A stretch of 64,000 bases of DNA from contig NZ_JACHJG010000004.1 in the NCBI RefSeq assembly GCF_014203545.1, positions 124,001 through 188,000 on the forward strand, written 5' to 3'. Of this stretch, positions 13,701-20,202 are shown in pieces (positions within the stretch are counted from its first letter, which is position 1; each line of letters starts with the position of its first letter). The notes below the pieces were generated by a model. That model had not been told where the DNA came from and made no database searches. It saw only the letters and a list, made by a program, of their open reading frames with translations. The translations under genes were made by a program, and so were the position numbers. Source of the stretch: Streptomyces netropsis. Its GTDB lineage: Bacteria > Actinomycetota > Actinomycetes > Streptomycetales > Streptomycetaceae.

Positions 13701-16143
13701 GCGTCGCCTCGGGATCGGTCTCGCCGGCGGCTCGCTCCAGCTCCGCCTGGTTCGCGGGGTCGGAGCACAGGCACACCAGGGTCCTCGGTCCGGCGTGCTG
13801 CCGGACCGGAGCGCCCACGGGCTCCCAGAACTCCTCGAACACGAGGGCCCCTGGGGTGTCCTGCCGCACGGCACGGGCCGTGGCGGAGGTGTCGATCCAG
13901 TGACGTTCCCTGGCGAACGGGTAGGTCGGCAGGGCGATGCGCGGCGGCGTCCCGTCGCCGTGGAGCACGGACCAGTCGACGGCGGCACCCCGCACCCACA
14001 GGTCCACCAACTCGGCGGGGTCGCCGGATGCCGCGGCGTCGAAACGGCTCTCGGAGCCCTGGACCGCCTGGCCGCGCGCGAGGCCGTCCTCCGCCCCCGC
14101 GACGAAGTCCCTGAGTCGGGAGAGCAGGTCGGTCATGGAGTCCGTGACGATGCCGAGCCGCTCCCGCATGGCCTCCCGGCCGACCTGCGAGGTGTGGGCG
14201 AGCGAGGGCAGGTCGGCTGCGGAGAGCTTCTTCGTCTCGATCCAGTCGGCCAGGTCGGCGGCCTTCGCCCGCAGCCTCTCGACGCTGCGTGCGGAGAGCA
14301 CGACCGCCACAGGTGTCCCGTCCGTACGGGCGGCGGGCGGCTCCGCCCGGTACTCCTCGACGACCAGGTGCGCGTTGGAACCGCCCGCCCCGAACGACGA
14401 GATCCCCGCGATACGGGGGAACTCCCGCTCCGCCCCGTCGACCGTCAGCGCGGGCCGCTTCCACTCGGCCAACGTCTGCTGCACGGAGAAGGGGCTGCTC
14501 CCGAAGTCGATGTGCGGGTTCAGCTCCGCGGAGTGCAGCGACGGCACCAGCTGCCCGTGCTTCATCTGCAGCAGCACCTTGGTCAGACCGGAGATGCCCG
14601 CGGCGCTCTCCGCGTGGCCGATGTTGCTCTTCACCGAACCGATCGCGCAGAACTGGTTGTCCTGGGTGTGCTCCCGGAACGCTCGCGTGAGCCCGGCGAT
14701 CTCGACGGGGTCGCCGAGCGAGGTCCCCGTGCCGTGCGCCTCGATGTAGCTCAGCGCGCGCGGGTCGACCCCCGCCTGCCGCCAGGCGTCGGAGACGGAC
14801 CGGGCCTGTGCCTGCGGGCTGGGAACGGAGTACCCGTTCGTCCGGCCCCCGTGGTTGACCGCGATCCCCTTGATGACCCCGTGGATGCGATCCCCGTCGC
14901 GCACGGCCTGGGCCAGCGGCTTGAGCAGGACGGCGCCGATGCCCTCGCCGGGGACGTAGCCGTCGCCGCCCTTGCCGAAGCTCTCGCACCGGCCCTTGCT
15001 CGACACGAACTTGCCCTGCCCGAGCATCAGGTACTTGTTGGGGTGGACCGACAGGTTCACCCCTCCCGCGAGCGCGACGTCGCACGCGCCGGACTCGATG
15101 CTCTGGCACGCGAGGTGGATGGCGGTGAACGACGACGAGCACATCGTGTCGACGCTCATGCTCGGACCGTGGAAGTCGAAGAAGTACGACACCCGGTTGG
15201 CGACGGCCGAGGGATTGCCGGACAGCGCCACGGAGTTGCCCAGGACCTGCTCCTGCGCGCCGTAGAGCTGGTACTCCTCGTACATCACACCGGCGTAGAC
15301 GCCGACGCGCGTCCGGGTCCCGTCGCCGAGCGGGGTGTTCAGCCGTTCGGGGGTGTAGCCCGCGTCCTCGACGGCCTCGTAGGCACACTGGAGGAACAAC
15401 CGCTCCTGCGGGTCCATCAGCTTCGCCTCGGGCGGCGAGATGCGGAAGAACAGGGAGTCGAACTCGTCGACGCCGTCGACGAATCCGCCCCACTTGCTGT
15501 AGGTCTTGCCGGGCGCTTCCTTGTCGGCGTCGTAGTACACGCTCTGGTCCCAGCGGTCGGCCGGGATCTCGGTCACGCAGTCGCGGCCCGCGGCCAGGTT
15601 CTCCCAGAACTCGTCGAGCGTGCGGGCCTTCGGGTAGCGCCCGGCCAGCCCGATGATCGCGATGTCGAGTCCCGTCGTCGGGCTCTGCGGCGCCGGCGGG
15701 GGTGTGGCCGGGAGCGCCCGCGGCTCGTCGAACCGCGTCGACCACCTGCCCGTCCTGAGCGGCTTGCGCGCGAAGGCGGCCCGCCCCGGTGCGACGTCCC
15801 TGCCCCGGGTGGGCGCCGGGGCGGGGTCGGCGGGGGCACCCGGCTGCCCGCTGCCGGGCTCCGCGCCCAGGTACCGGGCCAGCTCGGGCCCGTGCGCGGC
15901 GAGGAAGTGGCCGGTGAGCGCACGGATGTCGCCGAACTCGAAGAACAGGGTCTTCGGCAGCGACCCGAAGACGGCTTCCAGCTCGTCCGTCATCTTCATC
16001 ATCATCACCGAGTCCAGCCCCAGGCTGTCGAACGCCGCACGGGCGTCGATGCGGTCGGCCGGGAGCTTGATGACCTCGGAGAGGACACGCGTGAAGAACG
16101 CCGTCGCCTTGGCTTCGAGGGAGTTGGGGTCGTTGTGCGTCAC
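1..16143 (-). CDS. PKS C (3'-partial): trans-AT polyketide synthase, ACP11 to KS16
   Basis: An open frame of 5,381 codons runs from a GTG at 16143 to base 1 without a stop, so the C-terminal part lies outside the window. Domain order: ACP11 / KS12-KR-ACP / KS13-ACP-ACP / KS14-DH-KR-ACP / KS15-ACP-ACP / KS16 and its post-KS linker, ending at LPAYP. KS cysteines: 335, 1548, 2502, 3979, 4969. ACP serines: 45, 1303, 2122 and 2241, 3708, 4568 and 4682. Both tandem pairs contain GVEW, placing Trp six residues after the Ser, the flag for HMG-CoA-synthase-type beta-branching; both modules lack a KR, leaving the beta-ketone that this chemistry needs. The start overlaps the PKS B stop by GTGA with only a weak GGGA site, so expression probably depends on translational coupling. 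Long Pro/Ala linkers with tandem DNA repeats separate several domains. Confidence 0.95.
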   Translation of the reverse strand, partial: MTHNDPNSLEAKATAFFTRVLSEVIKLPADRIDARAAFDSLGLDSVMMMKMTDELEAVFGSLPKTLFFEFGDIRALTGHFLAAHGPELARYLGAEPGSGQPGAPADPAPAPTRGRDVAPGRAAFARKPLRTGRWSTRFDEPRALPATPPPAPQSPTTGLDIAIIGLAGRYPKARTLDEFWENLAAGRDCVTEIPADRWDQSVYYDADKEAPGKTYSKWGGFVDGVDEFDSLFFRISPPEAKLMDPQERLFLQCAYEAVEDAGYTPERLNTPLGDGTRTRVGVYAGVMYEEYQLYGAQEQVLGNSVALSGNPSAVANRVSYFFDFHGPSMSVDTMCSSSFTAIHLACQSIESGACDVALAGGVNLSVHPNKYLMLGQGKFVSSKGRCESFGKGGDGYVPGEGIGAVLLKPLAQAVRDGDRIHGVIKGIAVNHGGRTNGYSVPSPQAQARSVSDAWRQAGVDPRALSYIEAHGTGTSLGDPVEIAGLTRAFREHTQDNQFCAIGSVKSNIGHAESAAGISGLTKVLLQMKHGQLVPSLHSAELNPHIDFGSSPFSVQQTLAEWKRPALTVDGAEREFPRIAGISSFGAGGSNAHLVVEEYRAEPPAARTDGTPVAVVLSARSVERLRAKAADLADWIETKKLSAADLPSLAHTSQVGREAMRERLGIVTDSMTDLLSRLRDFVAGAEDGLARGQAVQGSESRFDAAASGDPAELVDLWVRGAAVDWSVLHGDGTPPRIALPTYPFARERHWIDTSATARAVRQDTPGALVFEEFWEPVGAPVRQHAGPRTLVCLCSDPANQAELERAAGETDPEATLVFVSRTPASGDVARRRWAVDAGEQTDWIRVFAEIRERFGPVDAVLNLWPVEEGAGPRSSTDTVHLLQAVATTKPGVRHVLQAGEFRDGIERAYAESWMGFERSLGQVLPGVAFVAVIEDARGTRARTTMTDWFARLSAELAGPTSTLYRDGTRHVSRVRPATAGAGKDLLKQGGTYLITGGLGALGLLFAEHLARTRSARLVLTGRSPLDADRARRIARLGSLGGEAHYEQADVTDRRAMREVVRSAHERFGGIDGVIHAAGVPGTGSVLADDARAFQGLLAAKVDGTLVLDEVLADEPLDFVCYFSSSSALLGDFGGCDYAVGNRFQTLHAHHRDELVRQGTRSGATVAINWPLWRDGEMGFDDVRATELYLTSSGQRLLENAEGIRLFEQLIGQGVPQGLVMAGEPQRLRRLLGIDAASAVPAASAEPEQPSTQVAATGAPVAGPGHEHLAARVLSDLETLIAETVRVPRDQIHADENLAQLGFDSITLVRLANAMTTHFGVDVVPSVFFSHPTPERLVAHLVSEHTDHLRHRYPAEPTAPAAPAAAGHRPQAAAPAPAATPAPTGPESGPEPIAVIGMTGRFPAARSVDEFWRILADGRDVLSAVPEDRRPDWSDPQAPAPATARCGFVPGIGEFDPTFFEISPREARTMDPRQRLLLQEAWHVLEGAGYGERKLRDERIGMFVGAEQGDYLHLGGGEGTLTGHHEAILASRLGYLLDFAGPVLAVNTACSSGLVAAHQACTSLRNGECDAAIVAGVNLAASSRVFAETSKAGMLSASGACFAFDRRADGMVLGEAITVVMFKRLAQAEADGDDILAVIRGSGINYDGRTNGITAPNGAAQARLYRAVYERHGIEPEHIGHVVAHGTGTRLGDPVEVNALNEVFSEHTDRTGFCALTSVKPNVGHTLAASGIVSLIALVQSLRHGVIPPSLHCEQDSDYIAWQRSPFYVNKTLKAWPENPTGTRLGAVSSFGMSGTNVHMVVESYRARARVARPTDAPARLLALSAKTEGALRDRIRDLREALRTADRDVVSLTDVSHTLLERRQHFDHRCALVVGDLDEAVSVLGAAERGEQHAGVRFGGVPSDRRDRPREADGEALFARLAAAGTDGHRDVLLGLADLYCRGAAPDWRVLFADDDPQLVAVPGYPFSRKVYWVNRENPVVKRSVSDEAVPSGAAAAQPAHEEPVGPVAGRRRVTLRNPAEVMTVSTPAAAKPRNVRLADLGERSAAPAGPASAALPPAAPVTAPVAAPVAAPEPAAARADAVPVKALGELRQELRSGLADVLQMPEGDIDPGRNFMDLGLDSILGVEWVKAINKRYATKLTATKLYDHPSVRELADFVRGELAASAPAKAAPAKAAPARPVPVEAVPAPTVEPVAAPAPDRPRVSKAVLLEGVRTSLADVLFLAPEDIAADRNFVELGMDSIVGVEWVKILNKNYGTSLAATQLYDHPTVRRLTDFLVTLVETAAVSAAATPSEVTEPVAHIAPVAHIAPVVGIAPVVDAPVVDEPAPATRAGDKVAVVGMSGRYPDAADLHAYWDNLRSGRDCVTEVPPSRWDVSRYYDPRPGQEGKTYSKWMGYLADADHFDPLFFNISPLEAEGIDPQHRLFLQEAYRAFEDAGYDPQSLGSQKCGVYLGISGSEYSFLVFGGDGVSASATSSSNAIAASRIAYFLNLKGPAVAVDTACSSSLVALHLARQALLSGEIDMALVGGVSLYLLPDTYVGMCQAGMLSPEGRCRSFDNGADGFVPGEGVGALVLKRLSDAEADRDHVHGVVAASGINQDGRTNGITAPSAASQTELVRTVYDRHGIDPATIDYVEMHGTGTKLGDPIELSALGTVYGESGVPARSCAIGSVKSNIGHPSEAAGVAGVHKVLLSMRHGTLAPSLNFDSPNEHFDFENSPFRVVTAPEPWQTPSGARPRRAAVSSFGFSGTNAHVVLEEYRTGASGSPAASGPVVIALSARTGEQLDDLAENLLAFVEDEPRPDLARLAHTLQVGREAMEERLAFVAGSPTEVVRGLRAHLDRAADGGLVRGRVTPDQSARQEDDEQQQALVRTWTADKDLRRLAEAWVDGCAVDWPALHAGPAPLRLPLPTYPFAKERYWVEPKPRATSTSTAVLHPLVHRNTSGFAAQRYTSTFTGEEEFLAGHRVGGRKVLPGAAYLELALAAVADASGATPPTGLALTGVVWSRPFQVDDRPRDLHITLRRDDARTTHFEVSAPVSDADGEATAPVVHSEGSVVPLAEDTVDHIDLARLRGECGARELDAAQVYAAFEAAGIEYGDSFRCIERVFVGDGQALARLALPAAVPRIPDGYLLYPGLTDAALQAALGVLWNTEGTSGPLLPFAVERVELLGALEPTMWVRVREDADGRSDGSVRRLDLDICDDTGRVRVRVKGFTVRAAVGGAAEEPGVLLFPRWQKHELPEPTRNTGGPHHTLVCVEQGALADAMASDPTCEVLVLTSRATTADGRYADYALQVFEKTKTILRDRPRAETLVQLVVPDRPEAAALSGLGALVWSARQENPGISGQVVIVDDHDDVAALRAHLAAERLCPEDATVRYRDGRREVVVWDEERAADRPRSPWRTGGVYLITGGLGGLGRIFAEEIAGQVDDVTLVLTGRSPETEQSRRFLAALRASGARVSYTRLDVTDRAGVEALVAATLRDAGRLDGIIHSAGVREDNFILKKSGEEFTRVLPPKVSGTVNLDEATREVDLDFFVMFSSGAAVTGNMGQADYATANAFMDTYAEYRQHLVALGARRGRTVSINWSLWADGGMRPDATSEEILRERFGITPLRRDAGLEAFARCLRTSHHQVLVVAGDVAAFRSALKAQHPSEDKRPMSAESRTATPTPQENDLEPAAVNYIKSLLATALKVPWQRIEADLPMERYGIDSVMALTMTARLEEVFGRLPKTLFFEYQNITALAGYFLAVHEARLRELLGADATTAATGTPVPEPGPRTAVTTAPAVASPAAAPAPVGSAAVVPPAADIAIIGLGGRYPQAGNLREFWRNLSEGRDSIVEVPRDRWDHSLYHDTDGSKPGTTYCKWGGFLDDIDRFDPQFFNISPREAEVVDPQERLFLECVYETLQDAGYTRQALREHRSNGVDGNVGLFVGVMYDEYQLYGVGGQGPDAAQVIPGNSASIANRVSYFCDWHGPSVAVKTMCSSSLTALHLACQSLRLGDCEVAVAGGVNLSLHPAKYVLLGQTGFASSRGMCESFGSGGDGYVPGEGVGAVLLKPLDRAIADNDRIYGVIKSTAVNHGGRTNGYTVPNPNAQAAAIASALDKAGVDARTVSYVEAHGTGTELGDPIEIAGLTKAFSRDTDDRQFCAIGSVKSNIGHCESAAGISALTKVLLQLQHRRLVPSLHAEVLNPHIDFAETPFRVQRESAEWKRPTVTTADGEAREYPRIAGISSFGAGGSNAHVIVSEYVPADTTAPEPVADPLSSVVVVSARTAEQLREYAQRLLDWAEEERITDADLPDIAFTLQAGREHMDERLAFLAGSVPEFLAGLRAHVEGGEAAGLYRGKAQRSTAAVSSLFEDEDLTGVVDAWLRKRKLGKLLELWVSGLSLDWRSCYTTLPRRVALPTYPFARKRSWAPGSTRPESTVETPPRAVQKPSAVAKSSAVAKSSAVAEEAPKEKAAEPARTSPSVGAAVTSKPRGIGLAPLSSAVRTPKTVEVQAPARRSVPSVTLTAADAVPERTTERAPARPVAPVAGPDEETLVAELTTLLAQALYLDEEEVDPEANFTDLGLDSIVGVEWIKAINKQYGVALQATKLYDTPTVTGLAAHLKALLPTAQERPQVRVEPPADTTADDDVEEPVAVVDEGEPVLDEDQVQAELLDSLADALYLSVDELDLDRNFTEFGLDSIVGVEWIKAINKRYGIALQATKLYDHPSVQELAARVVAEAGKTGAPGQPRGLTTPVAAPAQAPVPVQAPVPVQAPAPAQAPVREPAPVPAQAPVRELVVEPEPVVAPAAARTRSAAPADAIAVVGMAGKYPLADNLDDYWDNLANGRDCVREIPESRWDVAQYYDPRPNQPGKVYCKWMGLLDDVDVFDPLFFGIPPAEAEAMDPQQRLFLQEAYHAFEDAGYDVQALSGQKCGVYLGIMSNEYGALMREQGGDASSATSNSNAISAARIAYILNLKGPAIALDTACSSSLVGTHLATQALRAGEIDMALVGGVTLYLTAESYISMCGAGMLAPDGKCKTFDNAADGFVPGEGVGALVLKRLADAERDGDTIHGIIKGSGINQDGRTNGITAPNAASQRELQADVYERYGVDPGGISYVEMHGTGTKLGDPIELEALASVYRERTDKVGYCAIGSVKSNVGHTSAAAGVAAVQKTLLCMKNKQLVPTLHFDTPNEHFDFDNSPFYVNTELAPWKVGPGETRRAAVSSFGFSGTNAHLVLEEYDSGDEDTEPVATAGTSVFVLSAKGEEQLRTVAERIKDHVEAHPSAHLRNLAYSLQTGREPMTWRLAFVAATRGEFMEKVTRYLDGGPADGLFTGRVKSRRGKDAAAAGKQPIVPAGGVLTTAEGEELADRWVRGTSVDWTLLYPQGNPRRVPLPAYP
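1810..1930 (-). repeat. Repeat-coded Ala-Pro-Val linker between ACP15b and KS16
   Basis: Short imperfect repeats encode a run of Q-A-P-V/V-P-V-Q units between the second ACP of module 15 and KS16 in PKS C. A flexible interdomain linker; boundaries approximate. Confidence 0.65.
1985..4740 (-). other. PKS module 15: KS-ACP-ACP, beta-branching
   Basis: KS15 reads VKTMCSSSL (Cys3979), with Lys3976 where Asp is usual; EAHGTGT and NIGH are intact. After a long linker come ACPs with Ser4568/Trp4574 and Ser4682/Trp4688, both DSIVGVEW. There is no KR. A second beta-branch is expected. Confidence 0.88.
2808..2861 (-). repeat. 3 x 18-bp tandem repeat in the linker of module 15
   Basis: Two identical copies and one diverged copy of CCGCAGAAGACTTCGCCA encode AVAKSS-type units between KS15 and its tandem ACPs. 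Confidence 0.75.
4905..9143 (-). other. PKS module 14: KS-DH-KR-ACP
   Basis: KS14 DTACSSSL (Cys2502), EMHGTGTKLGDP. DH14 H2964 in HRVGGRKVLP and D3138 in TDAALQ, with Tyr-Pro before it instead of the usual His-Pro. KR14 Tyr3551 in DYATAN, AGVREDN with the B-type Asp. ACP14 Ser3708. Expected outcome: an alkene next to the module 13 branch. Confidence 0.9.
9194..9247 (-). repeat. 3 x 18-bp tandem repeat in the linker before KS14
   Basis: Units of the form ACCGGCGCGATGTGCGCG, two of them identical, encode AHIAPV/VGIAPV repeats between ACP13b and KS14. Confidence 0.75.
9310..11980 (-). other. PKS module 13: KS-ACP-ACP, beta-branching
   Basis: KS13 NTACSSGL (Cys1548). A Pro/Ala-rich linker precedes two ACPs: Ser2122 with Trp2128 and Ser2241 with Trp2247, both reading DSI(L/V)GVEW. 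There is no KR. The Trp at Ser+6 is the published marker of ACPs that partner HMG-CoA-synthase cassettes, so a beta-alkyl branch is expected here. Confidence 0.88.
12120..15672 (-). other. PKS module 12: KS-KR-ACP
   Basis: KS12 DTMCSSSF (Cys335). KR12 has GGLGALG and Tyr1136 in CDYAVGN; AGVPGTGS lacks the B-type Asp, so an A-type hydroxyl is predicted. ACP12 Ser1303 in GFDSI. Confidence 0.9.
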
Positions 16144-19100
16144 TGATTCGTCCCGGCATCAGAGGAGAAAGGGGAACTCTGGTACGAAGCGGATGAGCCG
16201 GTGTCCCCGGCTCCCGCGCGGCCCGGTCCAGAAGCGACCATGACCTGGCTGTGCGTCGAGGCGAGGACGCGGTGGAAGGCCGAAACCCCGGTCGCCGTGT
16301 CGAGGGGGACGACGCCGTAGCGCGAGCGCAGCATCGACCGTACTTCCGGTGACACGCCCATTCCCCCGTCCTCCCACAACGGCCAGTTGACGGACAGGCT
16401 GTGCCCGGAGCGTTCCCCCCGGGCCACGAGGTCCTGGCGGTGCCAGGCGTAGGCGTCCATGAAGGCGTTCGCCGCCGCGTAGTCGGCCTGGCCGGCGTTG
16501 CCGAACGCCCCGGTCGTGGACGAGAACGTCACGAAGAAGTCCAGCGGCAGCGTGGACGTCGCCCTGTCCAGGTTCACCACCCCGGACACCTTCGGGGCCA
16601 GGACGTCCGCGAAGTCCTTGGCCTGCTTGGTCAGGATGAAGCCGTCCCGCGTCACCCCGGCGGCGTGGATGACGCCGTCGATCCGGCCGTGTTCTGCCAC
16701 CAGGGTGTCCACCAGGGCGTCGACCTCGGCCTCGTTCGCGACGTCGACCTGCCGGTAGTGCGCCGCCGCACCGTGGGATTCCAGCTCCCGCAGCGCTTCC
16801 CGCACCCGCGGGCCCACCGGGGAACGCCCGGTCAGCACCAGCGTGGCGCTGCGCGTCCGCGTCGCGATCTCCCGCGCGAAGACCAGGCCCAGCGCTCCCG
16901 TCCCACCGGTCAGGAGGTAGACGCCGTTCTCCCGCCACGGAACCGGGGGGACGTCGGCGGTGCCGGCGCCGTCCTCGATCCAGGCGGGCACCTCGCGCCG
17001 CGCGTCGACGTACCGCACGATCGTGTCGTCGGGGTGCGCACGGTTCTCCCGCACCCGCCGGGCCGCGGTCTCGGGCGTGTCCGTCTCCTCCAGGAGGATG
17101 ACCTGCGTCGAGACGTTGGGGTTCTCCATCGTGGCCGTGCGCAGCAGTCCGACGAGTCCGGACAGCGGACCGGATGCGGGGCCCTGGCCGATGACCAACT
17201 GGATGCCGGCCCGGCCCGCGGACGCGCCGCGCAGCACGGAACGCACGTGTTCGAGGGCCTGCAGCCCGTACGCGGTGTACTGCCGGTCGAGTTCCTTGTC
17301 CCCGGAGGTCAGCACGACGGCGTTGTCGTGCTCGGACAGCAACGCCGCCGCCTCCGGCATCTCGACGAGAAGCACGGTGCGCCGCACGTCGTCGTCCTCC
17401 GACAGCGTGTTCGTCACGGGACGCGCCTGCCATTCCGGGTGCAGCAGCGCCCGGACGTCGGTCGGCTCCTTCGTGCGCTCGACCGGTTCCCCGTGCCCCG
17501 ACGGCCCGTCGAGGGTACGGAAGGACAGGCCACCGATCCGGACGCGCACGCGGCCCTGGTCGTCGGCCAGGTCCACGTCGACCTTGTGGAGCGCGTCGCC
17601 CGGCTGTTCCGCACGTGGGCGGACCAGCGCCCACATGGCGGCCGTGCTGCTGTCGAGGACGAGGACGTCGTCGATCGCGAAGGGCACGAGCGGAGCGTCT
17701 TCCCGCTGCGCCCCCAGGCTGCCGATCACGCCGATGGACGCCTGCAGCGCCGCGTCGACGAGACTCGGGTGCACCGTGTAGTCGCCCTGCGTGCCGTGGG
17801 CCGCAGCGGGCAGCACGAGGTGGGCCAGCGCCTGGTCCTGCCCGACCCAGATGTGCCGGACGCCCCGGTGCGCGGGGCCGTAGGTGATGCCGGCGGCGCT
17901 GTACGCCTGGTAGCACTGCTCGGCGGTGAGTTCCGCGCGGTCGCAGGCATCGCGGAGGGAATGGAGGTCGAGCACCGTTTCCGCGGCGCCCTCCGCCAGG
18001 TAGACGGCGCCTTCGCTGTGCACGACCGGTTCCGCGTCGTCGGCAGTGCTGTAGACCCGGAACCCGATGTCGCCGTCGGCCTGCGGGTGCAGGCCGATGT
18101 GCACTTCCCGCGGCTTGCCGTTCACGTGCAGCGGCTGCGCCAGGACGACGTTCTTCAGCGCCACCGGCGCCGACGGCTCGGCCTGGGTCCGGCAGGTGAT
18201 GCAGGTCGCGGCGACGGCCATCTCCAGCAGGGCCGCGCCCGGCATGAGCTTCGCGCCGTTGACGACGTGGTCGCGCAGGAACGGCTCGTGCCCGGTGAAC
18301 ACCGAGGTGAACCGCTGCTCCGCCAGGTCCGAGGTGTTCTCGTGCACCAAGGGGTGCAGCACGCGCGGCCCACGGGTGTCCACACCCAGGTTGTCGAACG
18401 GGAAGTAGCGCTCGCGGCTGAAGGGGTAGGTGGGAAGTGCGACACGTCGCGGTGTCGCACCGCCGGGGTAGAGGCGGTGCCAGTCCACGGGGACGTCGTT
18501 GACCCACAGTTCGAGCAGCTTGTCGTACCTCCCCTTCTCGGCCCAGGTCGCGATCAGGATGTCGAGGTCGGCGTCCTGGGAGAACAGCGCGGAGACGGTG
18601 TTCTCGTCCTTGGCCCTGCTGCGCACGACGTCGTCGGCGGTGGTGCCCGCGAGGACGTGGTGGAGCTTGTCGACGAGGTCCGGTGCGGAGGTGGCCAGGA
18701 TGCCGAGGCGCTCCGCCAGCGGCTCACGTCCGACCTGCAGCGTGTACGCCACGTCCGCCAGGTCGAGGTGGGCGTTCTCCGGACGGCTCAGCCATGCGGC
18801 GAGGTTGCGGACCACGTCGCGCAGCTCGTCCCCGGTGCGCGCCGACAGGGGGACGACGACGGGGCCCGCGACCGCGGGGGCGCGCTCCCCCGGTGCGGGG
18901 AGGTACTCCGAGACGATGACGTGGGCGTTGGAACCGCCCGCGCCGAAGGAGGAGATCCCGGCGATCCGCGGGGTCGCCGGGTCGGGCGTCAGCCAGTCGG
19001 CGAGTTCGCGTTGGACGCTGAACGGAGTGCTGGTGAAGTCGATGTTCGGGTTCAGCGTCTCCGCGTGCAGGGACGGGGCGAGCTTGCGGTGCCGCATCTG

Positions 19101-20202
19101 GAGCAGGACCTTCGTGAGGCCGGCGATCCCGGCAGCGCTCTCCGCGTGGCCGATGTTGCTCTTCACCGATCCGATGGCGCAGAACTGGTTGTCCTGGGTG
19201 TGCTCACGGAATGCCTTCGACAACCCGGTGATCTCGATCGGGTCGCCCAGCGCGGTCCCCGTGCCGTGGGCCTCGACGTAGCCGACCTCGCGGGCACCGA
19301 CACCCGCTGTCTTCAGCGCGTCGGCGATGGTTCCGGCCTGGGCGTGCGGGTTCGGCACGGTGTAACCGTTGGTCTTCCCGCCGTGGTTGAGCGCCGTGCC
19401 CTTGATCACCCCGTAGATCCGGTCCCCGTCCGCGACGGCCTTCGCCAGCGGCTTCAGCAGGACCGCGCCCACCCCCTCGCCCGGGGTGTAGCCGTCGCCG
19501 CCCGCGCCGAAGCTCTGGCAGCGTCCGGAGCTGGAGACGAAGTTGCCCGTGCTCAGCAGCAGGTACTTGTTCGGGTGCAGCGACAGGTTCACCCCGCCCG
19601 CGACCGCCACGTCGCAGTCACCCCACTGGATGCTCCGGCACGCCAGGTGGATCGACGTCAGCGACGACGAGCACATGGTGTCCACGCTCATGCTCGGGCC
19701 GTTGAAGTTGCAGAAGTACGACACCCGGTTCGCGATGGCGGCGGCACTGCCGCTGACCGCGAGGGGATCGCCGAGCGCCTGGCTCTGCGCGCCGTAGAGC
19801 TGGTACTCCTCGTACATCACGCCGACGAAGACCCCGACCCGGCCGTCCAGCACGTTGCCGGTGCGGGTCCTCACGGACTCGCGGACGTACCCGGCGTCTT
19901 CGAGGGTCTCGTACACGCACTGGAGGAACATCCGTTCCTGCGGGTCCATGATCTCCGCCTCCCGCGGAGAGATGTTGAAGAACAGCGGGTCGAAGGCGTA
20001 GGCGTCGTCGACGAATCCGCCCCACTTGCTGTACGTCTTCCCCGCGGCCTGCCGGTCGGCGTCGAAGTGGCGGTCGTGCTCCCACCGCTCGACGGGGATC
20101 TCGGTGACGCAGTCCTTGCCGTCAGCCAGGTTCCGCCAGAACTCGTGGACGTCCTGTGCCTGCGGGTAGCGGCCCGCCAGGCCGATGATCGCGATGTCGA
20201 CC
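15895..20202 (-). other. PKS module 11, split between proteins: KS11-DH11-KR11 (B) // ACP11 (C)
   Basis: KS11 DTMCSSSL (Cys3404 of PKS B). DH11 H3872 in HVVNGAKLMP, with VDAALQ. KR11 Tyr4468, AGVTRDG (B-type Asp). ACP11 is the first domain of PKS C (Ser45, GLDSV). Expected outcome: an alkene, probably trans. Confidence 0.9.

Noticed and set aside
13022..16159. A 1,045-codon complement frame over the start of PKS C
   Set aside because: It is out of frame with the ACP11-KS12-KR12 reading frame, which runs uninterrupted from 16143 to base 1 and contains all the motifs.
16380..16420. A GHSLS stretch in PKS B that could suggest an acyltransferase active site
   Set aside because: It is the GHSLSVNWPLW segment of KR11, equivalent to GRTVSVNWPLW in the other KRs. 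No AT core surrounds it.
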